From: Oxyruncus cristatus
Lineage: Eukaryota > Chordata > Aves > Passeriformes > Cotingidae
Direction: 5' to 3'
Assembly (NCBI GenBank): GCA_013399855.1
Contig: VXAY01002317.1
Span: forward strand, 2,480,088-2,544,087
DNA length: 64,000 nt
Shown here: positions 10,501 to 24,452 of the stretch, one piece after another
How positions within the stretch are numbered: the stretch's first letter is position 1
How the letters are laid out: the number at the start of each line of letters is the position of its first letter
Position numbers and translations under genes: made by a program
Notes under the pieces: generated by a model
Seen by the model: only the letters and a program-made list of their open reading frames with translations
The model's database searches: none
What the model was told of the DNA's origin: nothing

Positions 10501-13500
10501 TGCTCCCAGATAAAGATAGCAAAGTAAAAGATCTCGTTTTTCTGAAATGTCAAGCACTTACAGGGCTGACTGAAGTTACACTGATCATTATGCTCTCTCA
10601 TCTGCTATCAAACTGCTTTCTCAGGGCCCCTCCATCAGGCCTGGGAAAACAGCATGAGGGGGCAGTTGATGTACTGGTAGCGAGAGGTTTGTTCAAGCTT
10701 CATTATTAAAATCATAATTAAAACCTTGCCAGTGTATTTTTCAACCTAGTTTTGCTTTCCCAGGCTCAGCTGGGAAAACTGAAGATAAATTGTTTATGAG
10801 TTGGTTTCTTTGTCAATATCAGCATTTCCCAATCATTTCCATCCAAGCAACAGCTAACATTTTGAAGAAAAAAATATCATAGCCCTCCTTCATGCAGCTT
10901 TGCCATGTTTTTTGGTTTTTATTTTTGTTTTCTAAATCAAGAACTAAGCAGCATTTTGAATATTCATTTACAGATTCATTTTTTCCAGCTTTGTTTTTCA
11001 TATTCACTAGATTACATGGTACCATACATGTATATTCTTCTGAAGTGATAAAGCATGTTTTGTCATCATTTCATATATTACCTTCTCATGTCTTTCAGAC
11101 CCACAGACCACAAGACGGGAAGCAGGTTTCCAGGGCGAGAGACATGCTTTTCTTAAGATTATCCAACCCATGAACAACAGTTTATGCTCACTGAGATACT
11201 CAAAGAGCTAGACATAATTTTCCTAAATGCTTTTCTGCCCACCTCCCTCTTTCCGTGTCTTTGAAGTTGCAAGATTACACAAAGGAGTTGGCAGCGGTGC
11301 CTAAACCCAAACTGCAGCAGCAATGATTGAATGAACGCTTGGACTCTGCCCAGAAAAATCTCAATTAAGAGAATTCTTTGTAATAATTTTAATATTTAGC
11401 ATTGAAGGGATACTTTTAAAGCAAAATGAACATACTTAAGATGACAGCCCTTTCCACAGCTATCAGTAGGTAAAACTGTATATTACTGAACTAAAAAAAA
11501 AAAAAGAACTAGAAAATAGCCTGTCCACTGCTTGCTTCCCCCCCCCCAAGTTTCCTAAAATGAAGATTAAGCCAAAAAGCAAGATTTCCAACTGCACATC
11601 TTTTGAGAAAATTCTCAACATCCGTATTTCCTCTGAAATTTGCAGCTGAGATTTTTCTGTACTTCTTGAAGGCTGTATGGAATGTAACTTTGTTTCCTAC
11701 AGTCATTTTAGTAATTTTCACTAAGGAGGGACAAGCAAAATGGAGGCCCACACTGTGCCAGGAACCCCACAGTCCCTTTCCCCTACATGTTTAAGTATGA
11801 TGAGAGACAAATACAGAGGAACAGTTATCCTCATTTACAAACAGGAAATTGAGGCAAAAAGAATGAATGCTGAAGAAGTACTAGAGGTCTGTGGCAGCTC
11901 CAGGACATGAGCTAGGAGATACTGGATCACAGTACTTATCAAAACATCTATCCTCAAATGCTTTGACTCTTCTTGCCAACAAGAACATGAAGAGAAGAGG
12001 CTCAAATGCACTTCTAAAAGCGCAGATGACACTAAAATCCTGAAGATATTTTTATTCTTATACAATTTTACAAAGCACCTTCCTTCTCTAAACAAAAACA
12101 AAAACACAAACAAAAAACCCCCTAACAAATGTAGCTTCAGGGTTTATGGTTCCTTGAGATGTTCCAATTAAATAACACTTTATTGGACAGTTAAAATTCT
12201 TCACTATTTTTCTGGCAGAAACATGGTACGTAGTTCATAGGTATCTAAAGAGAACAGCAGTAACTGCTCGGAGCGAGATGGAAGTGTTGAAAACTTCACT
12301 TCTGACAACAGTTAGATGGTCACCCTGCAATTTGTTTCAACACAGCCAGTTGTGTTGCCAGAACGTGTTAAACATCTGCTACAAACATATGGAATCCTCC
12401 TGGGGGATGTAAGTTGATGCCATTCATCAAACTATTTCACTGCTTCCCTTCTCCCCAAATGACTCCCTCCAGAGAGCCAACGGAAGAAAAGTATTCCAGT
12501 GTCTACTTGTAGAAAGGGATCCCTAGCCAGAAAAGGGGTGATAGCTCCCCTTGAATCAGGGAGAAGGTCCCGTCCAAACAGATTCTTCTGAAGCATGTGT
12601 AACATGGTTAAGGAGGAAAACAAAACAGCACATCATCAGAACTGCAAATCAGTCATTCTCCTCCTTAGGTGAAAGGAGATAGCACGGGGATAGTCATACA
12701 GCAAAACTAATCCCCATTTGGCAGAAGTCAGTTTACATGGACACTACCAGATTAGCTGGGAGACGGCTGAAATAATGACCTTTGCCGTGGAAGGACCTAC
12801 TGGTATCACACAAAGGAGAGTGTTATTAAATCCAGAAAATTGAACTGTCCACCTGCCTAAACACTGGGATAAACATTCATGGTTGAAAAAAATGATTGCA
12901 GGAAGGTTGTAAAATGCAACAACAGTGTCAATGACTCGGACCAGTGGCATTAAAGTTTCATGGTGTGAAGTTTGCTGGACATGATCCCAGATTTTTTCAT
13001 TATCAAATTCAGTGCCCTATGTAGGGTGTAGTTTTTAAGATCTGGACCAATCTCCAGTGACAATGGAAATGACATATCCTAACAAGTCCACAAAGCAATG
13101 ATTGGATGGTGATGCTACTATAACCTCATTGGGATAGCTGTTGAAAATTACACAGCTTTCTTTTGTTCTCTGAAGCTTCTGTGTTTTCTTCTGTCACGCT
13201 ACTTTCTTTGATGAAAGATAGTACATCTCTGCAGACCTCTTTTCACTTGTCATTCACCCCCTTCCAAGCATACACACAGCCAGGGCAGAAACAAAACTGC
13301 ACAGGTTTTGCTTCTTTTTCCTTGGTCTCAAGAGTCCTTCTGTGCATTTGTGCACAAGGCAGCCCTGCTCTTCTGTCAACAAAAGGGAACTTGCAAGTGA
13401 ATAGAGCAGCCATGCTGGGTATAGGAGCTGCAAAATTGCTGAATGCTGCACAGCAGGATTGAGGCAGACTTGATATTAGTGTAAGACTGGTTATTTTTAA

Positions 13501-16500
13501 AAATGTAGTAATAAAATTAATGGTCCTTGTGAACCCTTCACCAGACACTAATTAATCAGCCTCCCGTTTTCATTAAGTGAGAGCAAATGAATGCCAGGAA
13601 TATGCAGTGACTTCCCCAGGTGGACATCAGGATTAGAATTATTAGAATTTAGAGCTTCTAACCTGTGATCAAACCACATCATTGCGACTGTCAGCTACTA
13701 CTCAGGTATGAGGTTTCTTTATCTAAAGATGAAAATCCTTTCACTGGATGGACACTCATTGATAAGAACAACTGCTATACAAATAATGTTACTTTACAGC
13801 TTAAAAATATGGATTCTTGTAGGCCACTGTGGAACATAGGTTGGAACTATGTGAGTCCCTTATCTGACTGATTCCTGCTATGAATATTTTAAACAGCATT
13901 GTGAGTTACTAGCTGCTGTTTCCTCTCAGGAAGAGATAAACTGTGGATTTATTGAAGGCTGAAGCCAACTTCACCCTTGGTTTTACTTTCAGTGAAATAA
14001 TGCCAAGGACACATTCTCTTAGCTGAGTAGCCCTTAGACATTTACTGTGACTAACTTATTGTACATATATCACAAAGCAAAAGAGGAAAGAAGAATTTTC
14101 TTGATACTTGTACTTCTGAGATGCCCTCAGTGAAGGACCCAGAATATAGATTCTATTTGAAAGATTCCCAAGACTAGACGAGCAGACTTCCAGTCTACTA
14201 GAAGGTTGAATGCAGCAGACCCCTGAAGCCTGAGAAGTACAGAAAGCCAGGCAAAGGCTCTGAAGCTTCCTGCTCTTCTGTCTTCTTGTAACCATCTCTT
14301 TTGTGCAACCTTTCATGCCATGTTTTGGCACTTGTGATCTTCCTGGCTGTGATAACAAATTGCAGAAGTGGCTGTGAAAGTTAAAGACTTTAAGAAGAAG
14401 ATTTACCCAGATTTTCCTGAAATGTACATCTGTGTCAAGACTAAGGAGTTTAGAGGGAAACAGGGGTTTGCCCAAACCACTTCTACAGCACTGCTATTAA
14501 GACAGTTTCAGTTGCTCTAGTAGAGGTGCAGAGGGGAAGAAGCAGTACAAGCCCTCAGGTTAGCTCCTTCTGTGCAGTCTACGTATCCAGTCTGTACATT
14601 CTGTGTTCCTCCTTCTCAGTACATGTCTCACAGCCTCTCTCCTCTTTTTATCTCCTCTTCTTTTCTCTAGGCTCATTTTCTCTCACTGTCTCCAGCCCTG
14701 TTGTGTTCTCTGCAGGACTTTAATTCTTTACTTTCCCCTGTGTATCCTTGTGATAATCCTTCACTCCCTCATTATCAGGTCTCTAGGTTGTCTTCCAGGT
14801 GATCTCATTTTGGTTCCACAGATAAAGACACAAAACAGAGAGTGGGTAGAGAAATGGGGGTCAGAGACAGTCAGAAGAGGCTTTTCTCTTTAAAATGATA
14901 CATGGAGGCAAATCCTCCTGTTGCAAGCAAAAGCAATAACATGTTAGAAAGAATGAGAATGGAAACTCTGTCTTTCTTGGAAACAGCACTGAAATAAAGC
15001 AATAGTTTTGGGAAGCCCAGGGTATTGATAGAGCAGCTGGTCTCCTTCCAACTGGGATTTTATGTGTTCCAGGGCTATAATCAAGCAAATAGAGAATTTG
15101 CCAACCAAGGCTTTATTCAATGTGCCAGGGAGCAGCCGTCCCTTCACCTCAGCTAGAAATGTCTTCACTAATGTGCAGCATGTGCATGAGTCACTAAAGA
15201 GCCTTCAACCTTCATCAGTCAGACAAGTGCAGTTGTGTGTGCAGCAGGACCAGCAGAGGCAAGGGGATGGCAAGCTATTAAGAATGAAGCCTAATGGCCC
15301 CTTGAGAGCCCTGGGAGGGGGAAAATAAAATAAAATTAAAAAAACCCTTCACCTGAATTTTAATCATACCCAAGGGAAGACATGAGATTTAATACATAAC
15401 ATTACACAGCTGCTTTGCTACACGAGATTAACTTCATGTAACAGGATGAATAAAAATATTCCCACTCCAACTTTCTGAAACATTCTGCCCTGAGGCAGTG
15501 AGAGAAATGGCACAGAATGCAGAATGAGGCAGGGGGATGAGCTAGAGATGCTTTTAAGCTCTGTGCAAGTCACCCATCCAAAGCTGGGCTCTGACACAAA
15601 TCTCCTTCAGCATCTCAAATTAATAATTCATCCTTAGCTGGGTGATCATTACAAGATCTCTTTCTGCAGACAGACAGTCAGAGAGAACAAATGTAAGAGT
15701 TAATGCCGACTGGCAATATTGTGAACCTCTGAAAGCAACAGGCTATGACAGCACCGCTTAAGTATTCCTAGTTCTATGCTGAGAGCCTGGGAATCTGCAA
15801 AAGACTGTAAATGTGCGTGTATGAGGAGTGACCCACTTCTGCAGTTGGAAGCTGGAAAGTCTCCCAGATGCACACATGACATTTTGGCAACACAGAGAGA
15901 GAAGTTCAAGGAAACTAGGAAAAGAGTTCAGAAGAGGAGTGTGAACAAAAATACCAAAACAGCAAAACATCCAGTTCTAAACTCTTTGTTATCAGTCATC
16001 CAAGATGAGTTGCTGTCAAGGTCACAAGAGATCTTTGTGGTAGAAATGAGGCAACTTCCCTCAGCCACCCAGAGAAGTTGTAAGCTCATATCACAGCCTG
16101 TCAAAGTCAGCAGGGACCTAGTCATAAGTTGATTTACAAGGATATCAGTAGGAGATATAATCTTTTTACTTCCCAAGCTATAGAGTAAATGCATGTCCCT
16201 TGACAAGTAACTTTCCCTGGTAACCCCATCAACTATTTATAAAGCAAGAGTGGTATTTCCTTAGTGCTCAGCATGGCAGGCAGTGTGCGTTTCACAAAAT
16301 ACACCATAATCAACAATTTATAAAATTAACTATTTCCTATTCTTGATAAAAATGATCAGAAGCGTCCAAATGATCATTGTGCACATTTTGCAATTATCTT
16401 TTGGGAACAGCAGTCTCATTAGGTCCTAGAAATTAAGGAGCTTCTAGCAATGACTAGGCCTTGGAAAACTAATCCAGATCTCAACAACTGCTATGAGTCA

Positions 16501-17554
16501 GACATGATTTTCTTCTTTTTACCCCAGATGAGAATTCATAGCTTCAGTGTGATGCCAGTCATGGGAATAAGAAAACAGGGTTGCCTAGGACAGCAGCGTG
16601 CTCAGGGAAATGGTGATGCCTGCTCAGTCTCTGCTGCAGCTCTGAAAAGGCAGACTGGCTGTGGCTGCTCAGGCAGAATCAGGGTTGTTTGAAACAGATG
16701 CACCATTCACTTACCTGATCTCTCTCGGGTGTCTGGCAGCAGCAGTTGTAGCAATCCCAGTTCTTCAGTGCCTGCAGTTACAGTTGTTCCCCTTCCTGCT
16801 ACTCCTCTCTTGCCTGTGGAAACAGCAGGCTCATACCAGTCCTTCATCTTGGGGGCTGAAAAATTCACCTTTTTCTATGCCATGGAGAAGCCTGGAATCA
16901 CCCCCAGGCACTGGTGATGCTCTGCAGCTGGAGATGTTCTGAGATGTAAATCAAGATACATGGTCATAAAGCAGCAAGTGACAAGTCTTGGAGGGAAAAA
17001 AAAGGTGTTATCTTTAGTAACCAGGCCAAATGCCAGCTCCAGCTAAGATAACAGACATTCTACTGACTTCCTGCAATTTTCCTTCAGTGAAATATTATCC
17101 TCTTTACTTCCTGCCAGAGTGTCATTTAACACTGCTTTGCCAGTCTACTGTGATTTGCTCAAAGGAAGCTGCATTTCAGTAAAGATTAACATAGCTCCAC
17201 TACATCAGAGACGCATCCAAACTGTGTGATTCAGAATCAGATTTATACACATATTCCAGAAGATGCATGGATTAAGTAGTTTAGCTTAATTTTGGTCAGT
17301 GAATTTAGCAGCAATCTTTATTACAGGAAAAAAGGCAACAAACCAGTTACATACATGGATGACATAAGCATTCCTGTTTCTATTTGGAGACTACATACCA
17401 CTAAAATAATTTTCTAAGAACAATAGCAAGACCCTCTTCCTGTAGCACCCTGATCTTGGATTCCAGCAGTCACTAGTCCTATCACCTGGAAACAACTGCT
17501 GCTCCTAGAGACCACACTGAAGTACCTTCCAAACAGCAGGTTCCAGCCAGTTTC
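7561..17554. other. 10 kb non-coding DNA, no gene seen
   Basis: Unique, mostly AT-rich sequence without a recognisable exon, RNA gene or mobile element. The longest frames (for example 14056-14475 minus, 139 codons; 15776-16132 plus, 118 codons) match nothing I know and have no codon-like regularity. Short C-runs occur near 9225 and 11538. Two AT-rich segments, about 9430-9590 and 13505-13600, have homeodomain- and SOX-like words and could be regulatory, but this is only texture. It is probably an intron or intergenic DNA next to the promoter island. Confidence 0.6.
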
Positions 17555-17613
17555 CACTGTCTTGGTTGGACTTGATGATCTTAAAGTTCTATTCCAACTT
17601 AAACAATTCTGTC
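17555..17613 (+). mobile_element. CR1 LINE 3' terminal fragment
   Basis: About 60 bp match the CR1 3' end on the plus strand: TTGGTTGGACTTGATGATC, then a degenerate TTCCAACTTAAACAATTCTG. It is close in type to the tail of the large CR1 at 57.3 kb. No coding part survives. It lies 40 bp before another CR1 tail of a different type, so these are two insertions rather than one. Confidence 0.75.
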
Positions 17614-17653
17614 ACAACTACCGGGCCATTATCTACAGCAACATTTGCTACAT

Positions 17654-17795
17654 GTATTGAAGTGTTCAAGGCCAGGTGGGATGGGGCTTTGAGCAACCTG
17701 ATCTAGTGGGTGACATCCCTGCCTGTGGCAGTGGGGTTGAAACAAGACCATCTTCAAGATCGTTTCCAAACCAAACCATTCTATGATTCAATGAT
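17654..17795 (+). mobile_element. CR1 LINE 3' tail fragment (second subfamily)
   Basis: A plus-strand CR1 tail. It contains the characteristic GTTCAAGGCCAGGTGGGATG start, GGGGCTTTGAGCAACCTG, CCCTGCC-GTGGCAG, and a CCATTCTATGATT end. This is the CR1 tail type with a 'ggccagg...ggggctttgagcaacctg' block, different from the neighbouring fragment. It is truncated to about 140 bp and non-coding. Confidence 0.88.
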
Positions 17796-20700
17796 ATTGC
17801 AGTTCTGCCTCAGCAATGCCTTGCAGACACCACTAGGTGATACAAATGCTGAGTCATAACATATTTCTTGAACTCAAGATAAAACCCCAGCAAAGCAATT
17901 TATTCCCACCTGTATATTTCACTGGAATATGTCAGTGTACCTGAGGAAGACATAACAGCTCCCAAAGTAGGCAGGAGGAAATGTTTTTCTGTTCACAATG
18001 GGTTTCCTCATCAATCAGGCATGTTCATTAAAGCTTGCTTCCTTTAGCAGGATGACTATAAAGGGCAATTGTGGAGGAGGAAAAGGAGTACAGACTTGTG
18101 ACACGCCATTTTCCAGGATTTGTCCTGAAGATTAATTTTATCCACCCCTTTAATGAGGCTGAGTCCTCACTGAATGGCTGACCAACATCTTCACATTCTG
18201 GTGTGATTGTGCGATAGCAGGACATCCTCTCAACACATGTGAGGCCATAATGCACCTTTCACGGGTGCATTAGGTACTGAGCACAAATCACTGGCCAAGT
18301 AGGAAAGGCATAGATATTCATTGCAATTCAGGGAGTGTCAGAGTCTCAGGATCTGTAAGGTCAGAACTGCTATAGCTAATGGGCAATTTCTCCATCAAGT
18401 GTCACTCTGTTCACATGTTCCTGCTTTGCCCTTTCTTCCTGGAGCGTTGATGGTGCTGTTGATAGAGGTGGGACTACAGCCAGCTGTTCTCTGACATGAG
18501 GTGTGCCAGGCAGTGTGATACTGCCCTCAGCTTCAGAAGCTGTCAAAACCATCATGGATTTATATTCTGTGGAAGTAATTAGGGACTCCCCGTTGCTTCT
18601 CCACTCGCCTCCCATTTGTAGGGCAATCGCATCAAACTAGAGCCGTGCTCAGTGAACACTGCCAGCCTTCCCTGAAGCCAATGGGGACTATTAAGAGAGG
18701 TTACTGGGGCAGATGAAATATTCCTTACTAGAACACACACAGAGAGCTATAGATTTTGCCTTTGAACATAGCCTTTGGCAATTTCTAGCAGATAAATTAA
18801 AGATGCTATTCTCACTGTTTTTTTTTTTAATAATGATTTGCATCACTTGTTGCTTCTAGTCATAGTGATCCCATCTGCAGTCTGTGGTAGACTCAAATTC
18901 ATTTTTTTCTTCCCTATTTGTCTGATTTTTTGCATTTACTGCCTCTCTCTCTCCACAACTAGCACAGGGAAACAGAGCCTTTGTGTTAAGGGAGTCTGGA
19001 AGGGAAGCTGCTGCTGCTTACCAGAATCCTTTTGTTAAGGTTTGCAAGGGAAAGGGACTGGCTCAGAAATGCTTAAGCAGTTTTCTTCAGCTAGCTTTGG
19101 TCCTTTCCATATTTTGGTCCTTTCCTCACCACCAACAAATTGGACTAGCAGTTCTGAGAAACAACCTGAGCTCATTTTATCTTCCAGAATCAGGCAAAGG
19201 CCTTTATGATGCAGAGAATTTCTGAGGCCATAGGCTTCCCACTGTTAGGTGAAGCTCACCAGGGCATAAGACCAATGACTTTTGCCAGGATGAAAAGCCA
19301 AGCCCTTGCAGTTCTCTGTTTAATGGCAGATCCCCCCAGCAGAGTCCTTGCCCTCCCCCTCAGGTGAACTGCCATTGACCCAGCGAATTCAATTAGTATG
19401 GTGTTTCCTTTATCAAACAAACCCCACATGGCCCAAACCAAACATGGTATATTTGAAAACAAATGGATTGAAACGGCCCTAATCTACTCAGACACTGTCC
19501 TCTGCATATGGTCCCTCCAATTCAGCCTCCCCACAAATACAATCAGGGCATCATCAGGATCCCATCTGGTCTGCAATAGGAGTGGGGAGCCTGACACCCT
19601 GCAGAACAGACAGTACCAGTGATTTGGGCCTCTATCAAATGGACCATTACAGTACCTCTACAGTGCTTTTCGGGCCAGTTTTCTGACTGTCTCCACTGCT
19701 AAGACATTAGGGAAAGTGGGAGAGAGTGCCTTAGTTGTAGTCCCGGGAGGAAAGCTTGTATGACCTTGGTTCGTACCACAGTTATGATTCAGTGTATCAG
19801 CACATGCAGTCTGGATAAACCCCACTACCTAACGCACTTCTGTGAGCCACCAGAGCAGAAACCACAGCACCTTGCCTGGAACACTCTGAATCACTTCAGC
19901 CACTCCATATGTGAAGATTTTTCTTTTATACCACAGGGAACTTGTCAGTGCTCCCATTTATGGGGCCCCCTGATCAGCTACATCTGACGAATGCCGGCAA
20001 GAAGAAATCCCACGTCGAAGTGGGATTCTCCACCTGCCTTGTCCAAAGGAAGAGCAGCTGTCTTTGCTGGCAGATTGGCACAGACACAGACTCTGCAAGA
20101 CTGCACAGATTTGTTAGGAAACCCTCCTCTAACACAGTGCACCAAGCATTGATTCGAGGTTGTCAGAAATTGCTGGGCACTCCTCACACCTTTTCAGACA
20201 AATCTCCCATGCCGCATCTTCTCTTATCCAGAAGAGGCCAGGCATGACCCTGCTAGCACACAAGATGTGGAGACAGAGGGAAGGCAGCAGGATGTCTCTA
20301 TCCAGCAGTCCCCAGAAGAGATGCCCTTTTGCTTTGGGGCACAGATGGAGAACAGCATAAGTCAGGCAGCACATCTTCAGTAGACTTTCTTAAGTGGTTC
20401 ACAGGGAAAGCCTTACAGAAGAGTACCAGAGACAGTGCAAGTATGAGAGGGCTCAAACAACACTGCCACTAGGTCTGGAGTGATGGTCACTTGCCTGAGG
20501 ACAGCTCTTGTGTAGTACACGGAGGACATGTTCCAGAGATACACTGAAGGACATAGGAATTTCAAGTCAGGACTATGCATCTGGGTAGTTATCAGGGCTG
20601 CAAAAACAGGATGAAAAAATCAGTTCTTCTTTGCACAGCCCATCCCAAAAGACCTCCTCCATGTGATCATTCAGACAGTACTTCTGGGCATTCAGACAGG

Positions 20701-23700
20701 GAACTTGAGCCATCTTCCATGGCAATGCCCAGTGAGGGCTCATGACCCAGTGGGCAGTCCTTCTCGTTCAGCTTTACCCCTCTTGGAAGCAATCTAACAT
20801 CAGGGAGGAAATGAGCCAGGGGCAAGTATTAATTCCAGGAAGAGTCAAAGGCAGTGAACCTATTCCCTTTATACAGCCTTTATATGTCTGTTTTCAGTGT
20901 ATAACACATGCCTTAGGTGAGTTTAACAAAACTGTGAAAAGAGAAATCCTGTGAAGCTAGACCAGAGATCTTAGCAGAATATATTTGAAAAAAAGTGCTG
21001 AAAAACATAAATTAAAAGTTATCACATTTTCTATTCCAGGCTGCCTGAAAGGCATGACATACATATTCGTGTGTGGTGGATGTGAATTATCCCACTGGAA
21101 CCGGTAGCCAGCACTCCAAATTTCTGAGATGAGCCAGTCTTTTGAGCCACTTCCTTTGTCCCAAAAGCCCTGGACAGGTTTTCCATATTCTCTAAAACAC
21201 TCGATATGTTCTCAATTATTTTTTTCCCTTTTTTTCTCTCTCTCAAAGCCCCCACGGAAGATAAAGGGCAAAAACCAAAGAGGAATTTCTGTTGCACTAC
21301 CCAATCACATCATAAGTAAGGTACCACTGGATGTTGCAAAAGCTAGACACTACCCCAGTCACAGGGTGTTCCCTAGGAGCACTTACAGGCAATTATTGCA
21401 CCCACTGTTGCTTCTTTTTCACTGCAAACACAACACTCCTCACAGAGCACTCACGTAACAGCACAACTGTCTCACTGACAAAAAACTGAAATATGTCTGA
21501 GGAGACTTCTGGAAAAGCCTTCTAGGAGCACTGGAGAAAGCAGTACAATCAGTAGCACAAGTGCACCAGCCCAACAGAATTAATTGTGAAAGTACATTGA
21601 GCTGGCTCTTATGATTTTGAGATTTGAAAAATGCTCAAAAATGCTTGAAGTTACTCATTTACATTTTGTTACCCAGAATGCACTTCCAACTCACCCATTT
21701 CCCACAGGCACCAACATCAAAGCTGTGGAAACAAGCTATCTTTGCATGAAGGTTTTTCTTTTTAATTAAACATTATAGACTAAGGCCAGAAATTCCTTCT
21801 TCTTTCACAGCTGGAGAAAGCATAAAGGGAGAAGTGAGGGTAGAGAAACAGAATCCATCAGTCACTGTACTGAGAGGGATTGCTCGGCCGTGGATGCTTA
21901 CAATTGCCTTCTAACTGCTTGGCTCATTCATGTAACATATGGTGAAGTAGGGGAAGCCCACCTATAGCCCAAAGGTCACCATGCCACCTGCAGACCCCAG
22001 ACAACATGCAGCCTTGCACAAATACATATGGAAGTAATTAGTGAGGCAAGGGAGCTGGGATTTGAGGCGGAACCCCCTCAAGTCTGCTGCATTAATCCTT
22101 CCAGCTGAGTTGGAGAAGAAGTCTGAATTCCCAGGGGTCTGATTGCCGCAGCTTGTAGCTCAGGGTGGAAAAAAAGTAATTTACTATTTCCTTGCCACAG
22201 ACATGCCATTACATTTTTGGGTTTTGGGTGGAAAGAAGAGCATAAGGGAGTTCCAAAGGGGCCAGGTTCACTTCCCTCATTATCTGCTCAGTCACAGCCT
22301 GGCAGGCTGCTTTCTCTTGCCAGTGTTGCTCTTCCATGTGCATTCAATTTAGAAATTACATTTGGATTGCTCTTTTTATAAATTTTCAGTTGAAGATGAT
22401 GAGGTTTATAGGGACCAGTGTGGTAAATCCCAGAGAGTGGATATGGGTATGTAGAGTGACAGGGAATTTGGATTCATCTCTTCCTTACAACGTTGCATCC
22501 TCTTGAAGTCTTAAGTTATGGGCTGTGCCACCCTTCCCTACATTACACGGTTAAGAGCAATGTCTGCTTACACCAAAGATCTTGCAGTTGAAGTACCAGC
22601 CAAGAAATGAGCATGATACAGCATGGCAAATCATGGTGGATACAGGGATGTAATCTTGGAATGATGGGTTGAAAGCAGGCTAAAAGAAAGAGGGATTTAA
22701 GAAGGGTAAGAGGATAAATGTACCCACCAGGGACCCAAGGTTCAGATGACATTAAGTCTTCAGTCTTCTCACCCAGTAGATCCAAACACCTGTGTTCATT
22801 CTAGCACATTTCCTACTAGGCAATTTGGAAAAAAATTTGTCGGTCATCATTCCCTTCATGATACTGGCATATTCCTCTTGTCTCCTCTCTGCTTTGCTTC
22901 ACTGGATTTGTCATCTCTTGCACACAGTTTCCTGTGCTTTTTCTGTCAAAGGTTCACTGCTAAGGCCACTCCCCACTCAAAATTGTGACTCCATATAATG
23001 AAAATATCACCTAGCAACCAGTGAGAGTTGGTCTGATATTGTTAATGGATAGAGGAAAAAAAAGCACACAAAAACCCCATGACCAAGACTTCACCTCAGT
23101 CCCAGGGCCAGCTTCTCAGCTCTGGAGTCATTGTTTTCCATGCACTACTATGAGACAGGACTTAGAGGCAGGAGGATGTTTTTAACCATCAAATACAGGT
23201 CACCTTTCCTGGGGTCTCTACAGCCATTAAGGTACCTCAGGTAGCTGGAGATCTAAAATATCCAGTATACTTGTACAGGGTGTAGGTGGCAAGGCTTTGG
23301 CAGTGGGGCAGAGGGAGGCTACAGGGAAGGCACCTGTGGAAAGAGATCGGGGTCTGCCCCATGCTGGACAAAGACAACTGCAGAGGGCTGCACCACAGGC
23401 CCACTGCAGGACACAGCTGCACCTGGCAGCCACGCTGGTGGCACCTCTGTGAAAAAGTATTTAAGAAAGGGCAGAAAATGCCATAGAAAGAGAGAGAGGA
23501 GGGAGCAAAAGCAGTGAGAAACAGTAGAGGAACACCAAGGTCAGAGGAAGAGGATGAGGAGGAGGTGCTCCATGACACCAGAGCATATGTTGCCTGCAGA
23601 TTATGTGAGAGCCCACACAAGAGCCATAAAGGGTCAGATTTTCCTGACAGGAACTGCAGCCCATGGAGAACTCACGCAAAAGCAGAGAAAAAGTATCAGA

Positions 23701-23922
23701 CAAAATGAGCATCAGAGAGAAACCACTACATACTGACCACAATCCCAATCTCCCCTGTGTTGCCTGGGGAAAGTAAAGGAGTCTGGAATGAAGGAGTGAA
23801 GTGGAGTCTGAGCAGGAGTGGATGAAAGGTGTTGTTTTAACATTTGGCATTTTTTGTTTCCCATTACCTAAATTAGTAATTACATTTAAATTTTAATTGG
23901 TAATAAATTAATTTCCCAAAGT
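17796..23922. other. 6 kb non-coding DNA, no gene seen
   Basis: No recognisable exon, RNA gene or mobile element. The largest frames (23237-23620 and 23461-23850, minus, 127 and 129 codons) overlap a purine-rich plus strand near 23464-23565 and are low-complexity shadows. A short hairpin is listed separately at 20003-20030. Confidence 0.6.
20003..20030. repeat. short inverted repeat (hairpin)
   Basis: Arms AATCCCAC (20006-20013) and GTGGGATT (20020-20027) are perfect complements around a 6-base loop. With one bulged base the stem extends to about 10 pairs. It is too short for a microRNA precursor, and no function is evident. Confidence 0.6.
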
Positions 23923-24452
23923 CATAGAATCATAGGACAGTTTGGCTTGGACATGGCCTTAAAGAAGATTATCTAATTCCAACCTCCATGCCATGGGCAG
24001 GGACACCTTCCAGTACACCAGGTTGCTCAGGGCCCCATTCAACTTGGCCTTGAATACTTCCAGGGGTGAGACATCCACAGTTCTGGGAAACCTTTGCCAG
24101 CGTCTCACCACCCTTAAGCAAAGAATGTCTTTCTAATGCCTAATCGAAACCTATCCTCTTTTGGTTTAAGGCCAAACCCTCTTGTCCCATAGCGCCCTTG
24201 TAAAAAGTCTTTTTCCAGCTCTTTTGCATGACCTCTTTAGGTACTGGAAGGCTGCTGTAAGGTCTCCCCTGAACCTTTTTTTCTCCAGGCTGAACAACCC
24301 CAACTCTCTCACTCTGACTTCACAGGAGAGGTGCTCCAGCCCTCTGACCATCTTCGTGGCCCTCCTTTGGGCTTGTTCCATCAGCTCCATGTCCTTCTTA
24401 TGTTGGAGGCTCCAGAACAGGATGCAATACTCCAGATGGGGTGTCATGGCAA
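23923..24452 (-). mobile_element. CR1 LINE, 5'-truncated, with reverse-transcriptase C-terminal remnant
   Basis: About 530 bp of CR1 lie on the minus strand. The 3' end with its octamer-like terminus is at 23923. The far end near 24452 encodes the C-terminus of the CR1 ORF2 protein. The minus frame 24166-24486 includes HLEYCILFW, DMELMEQAQRRATKMVRGLE and LGLFSLEKKRFRGDL, which are landmarks of the conserved region after the reverse transcriptase domain. Only this C-terminal piece is present, with no catalytic domain, so it is a dead copy. The tail belongs to the type with a 'ccatgggcagggacacctt' block on the plus strand, as in the 17654 fragment. Confidence 0.93.

Noticed and set aside
14056..14475. 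139-codon minus-strand ORF
   Set aside because: It matches no family known to me and has no supporting splice or conservation evidence. The length is within chance expectation for this window.
20003..20030. Hairpin considered as a microRNA precursor
   Set aside because: The stem is far shorter than a microRNA precursor and no known mature microRNA sequence is present.
23237..23850. Two overlapping minus-strand ORFs of 127 and 129 codons
   Set aside because: They are opposite a purine-rich plus strand, rich in Ser/Leu/Pro, with no similarity or exon-like boundaries that agree with the frames.
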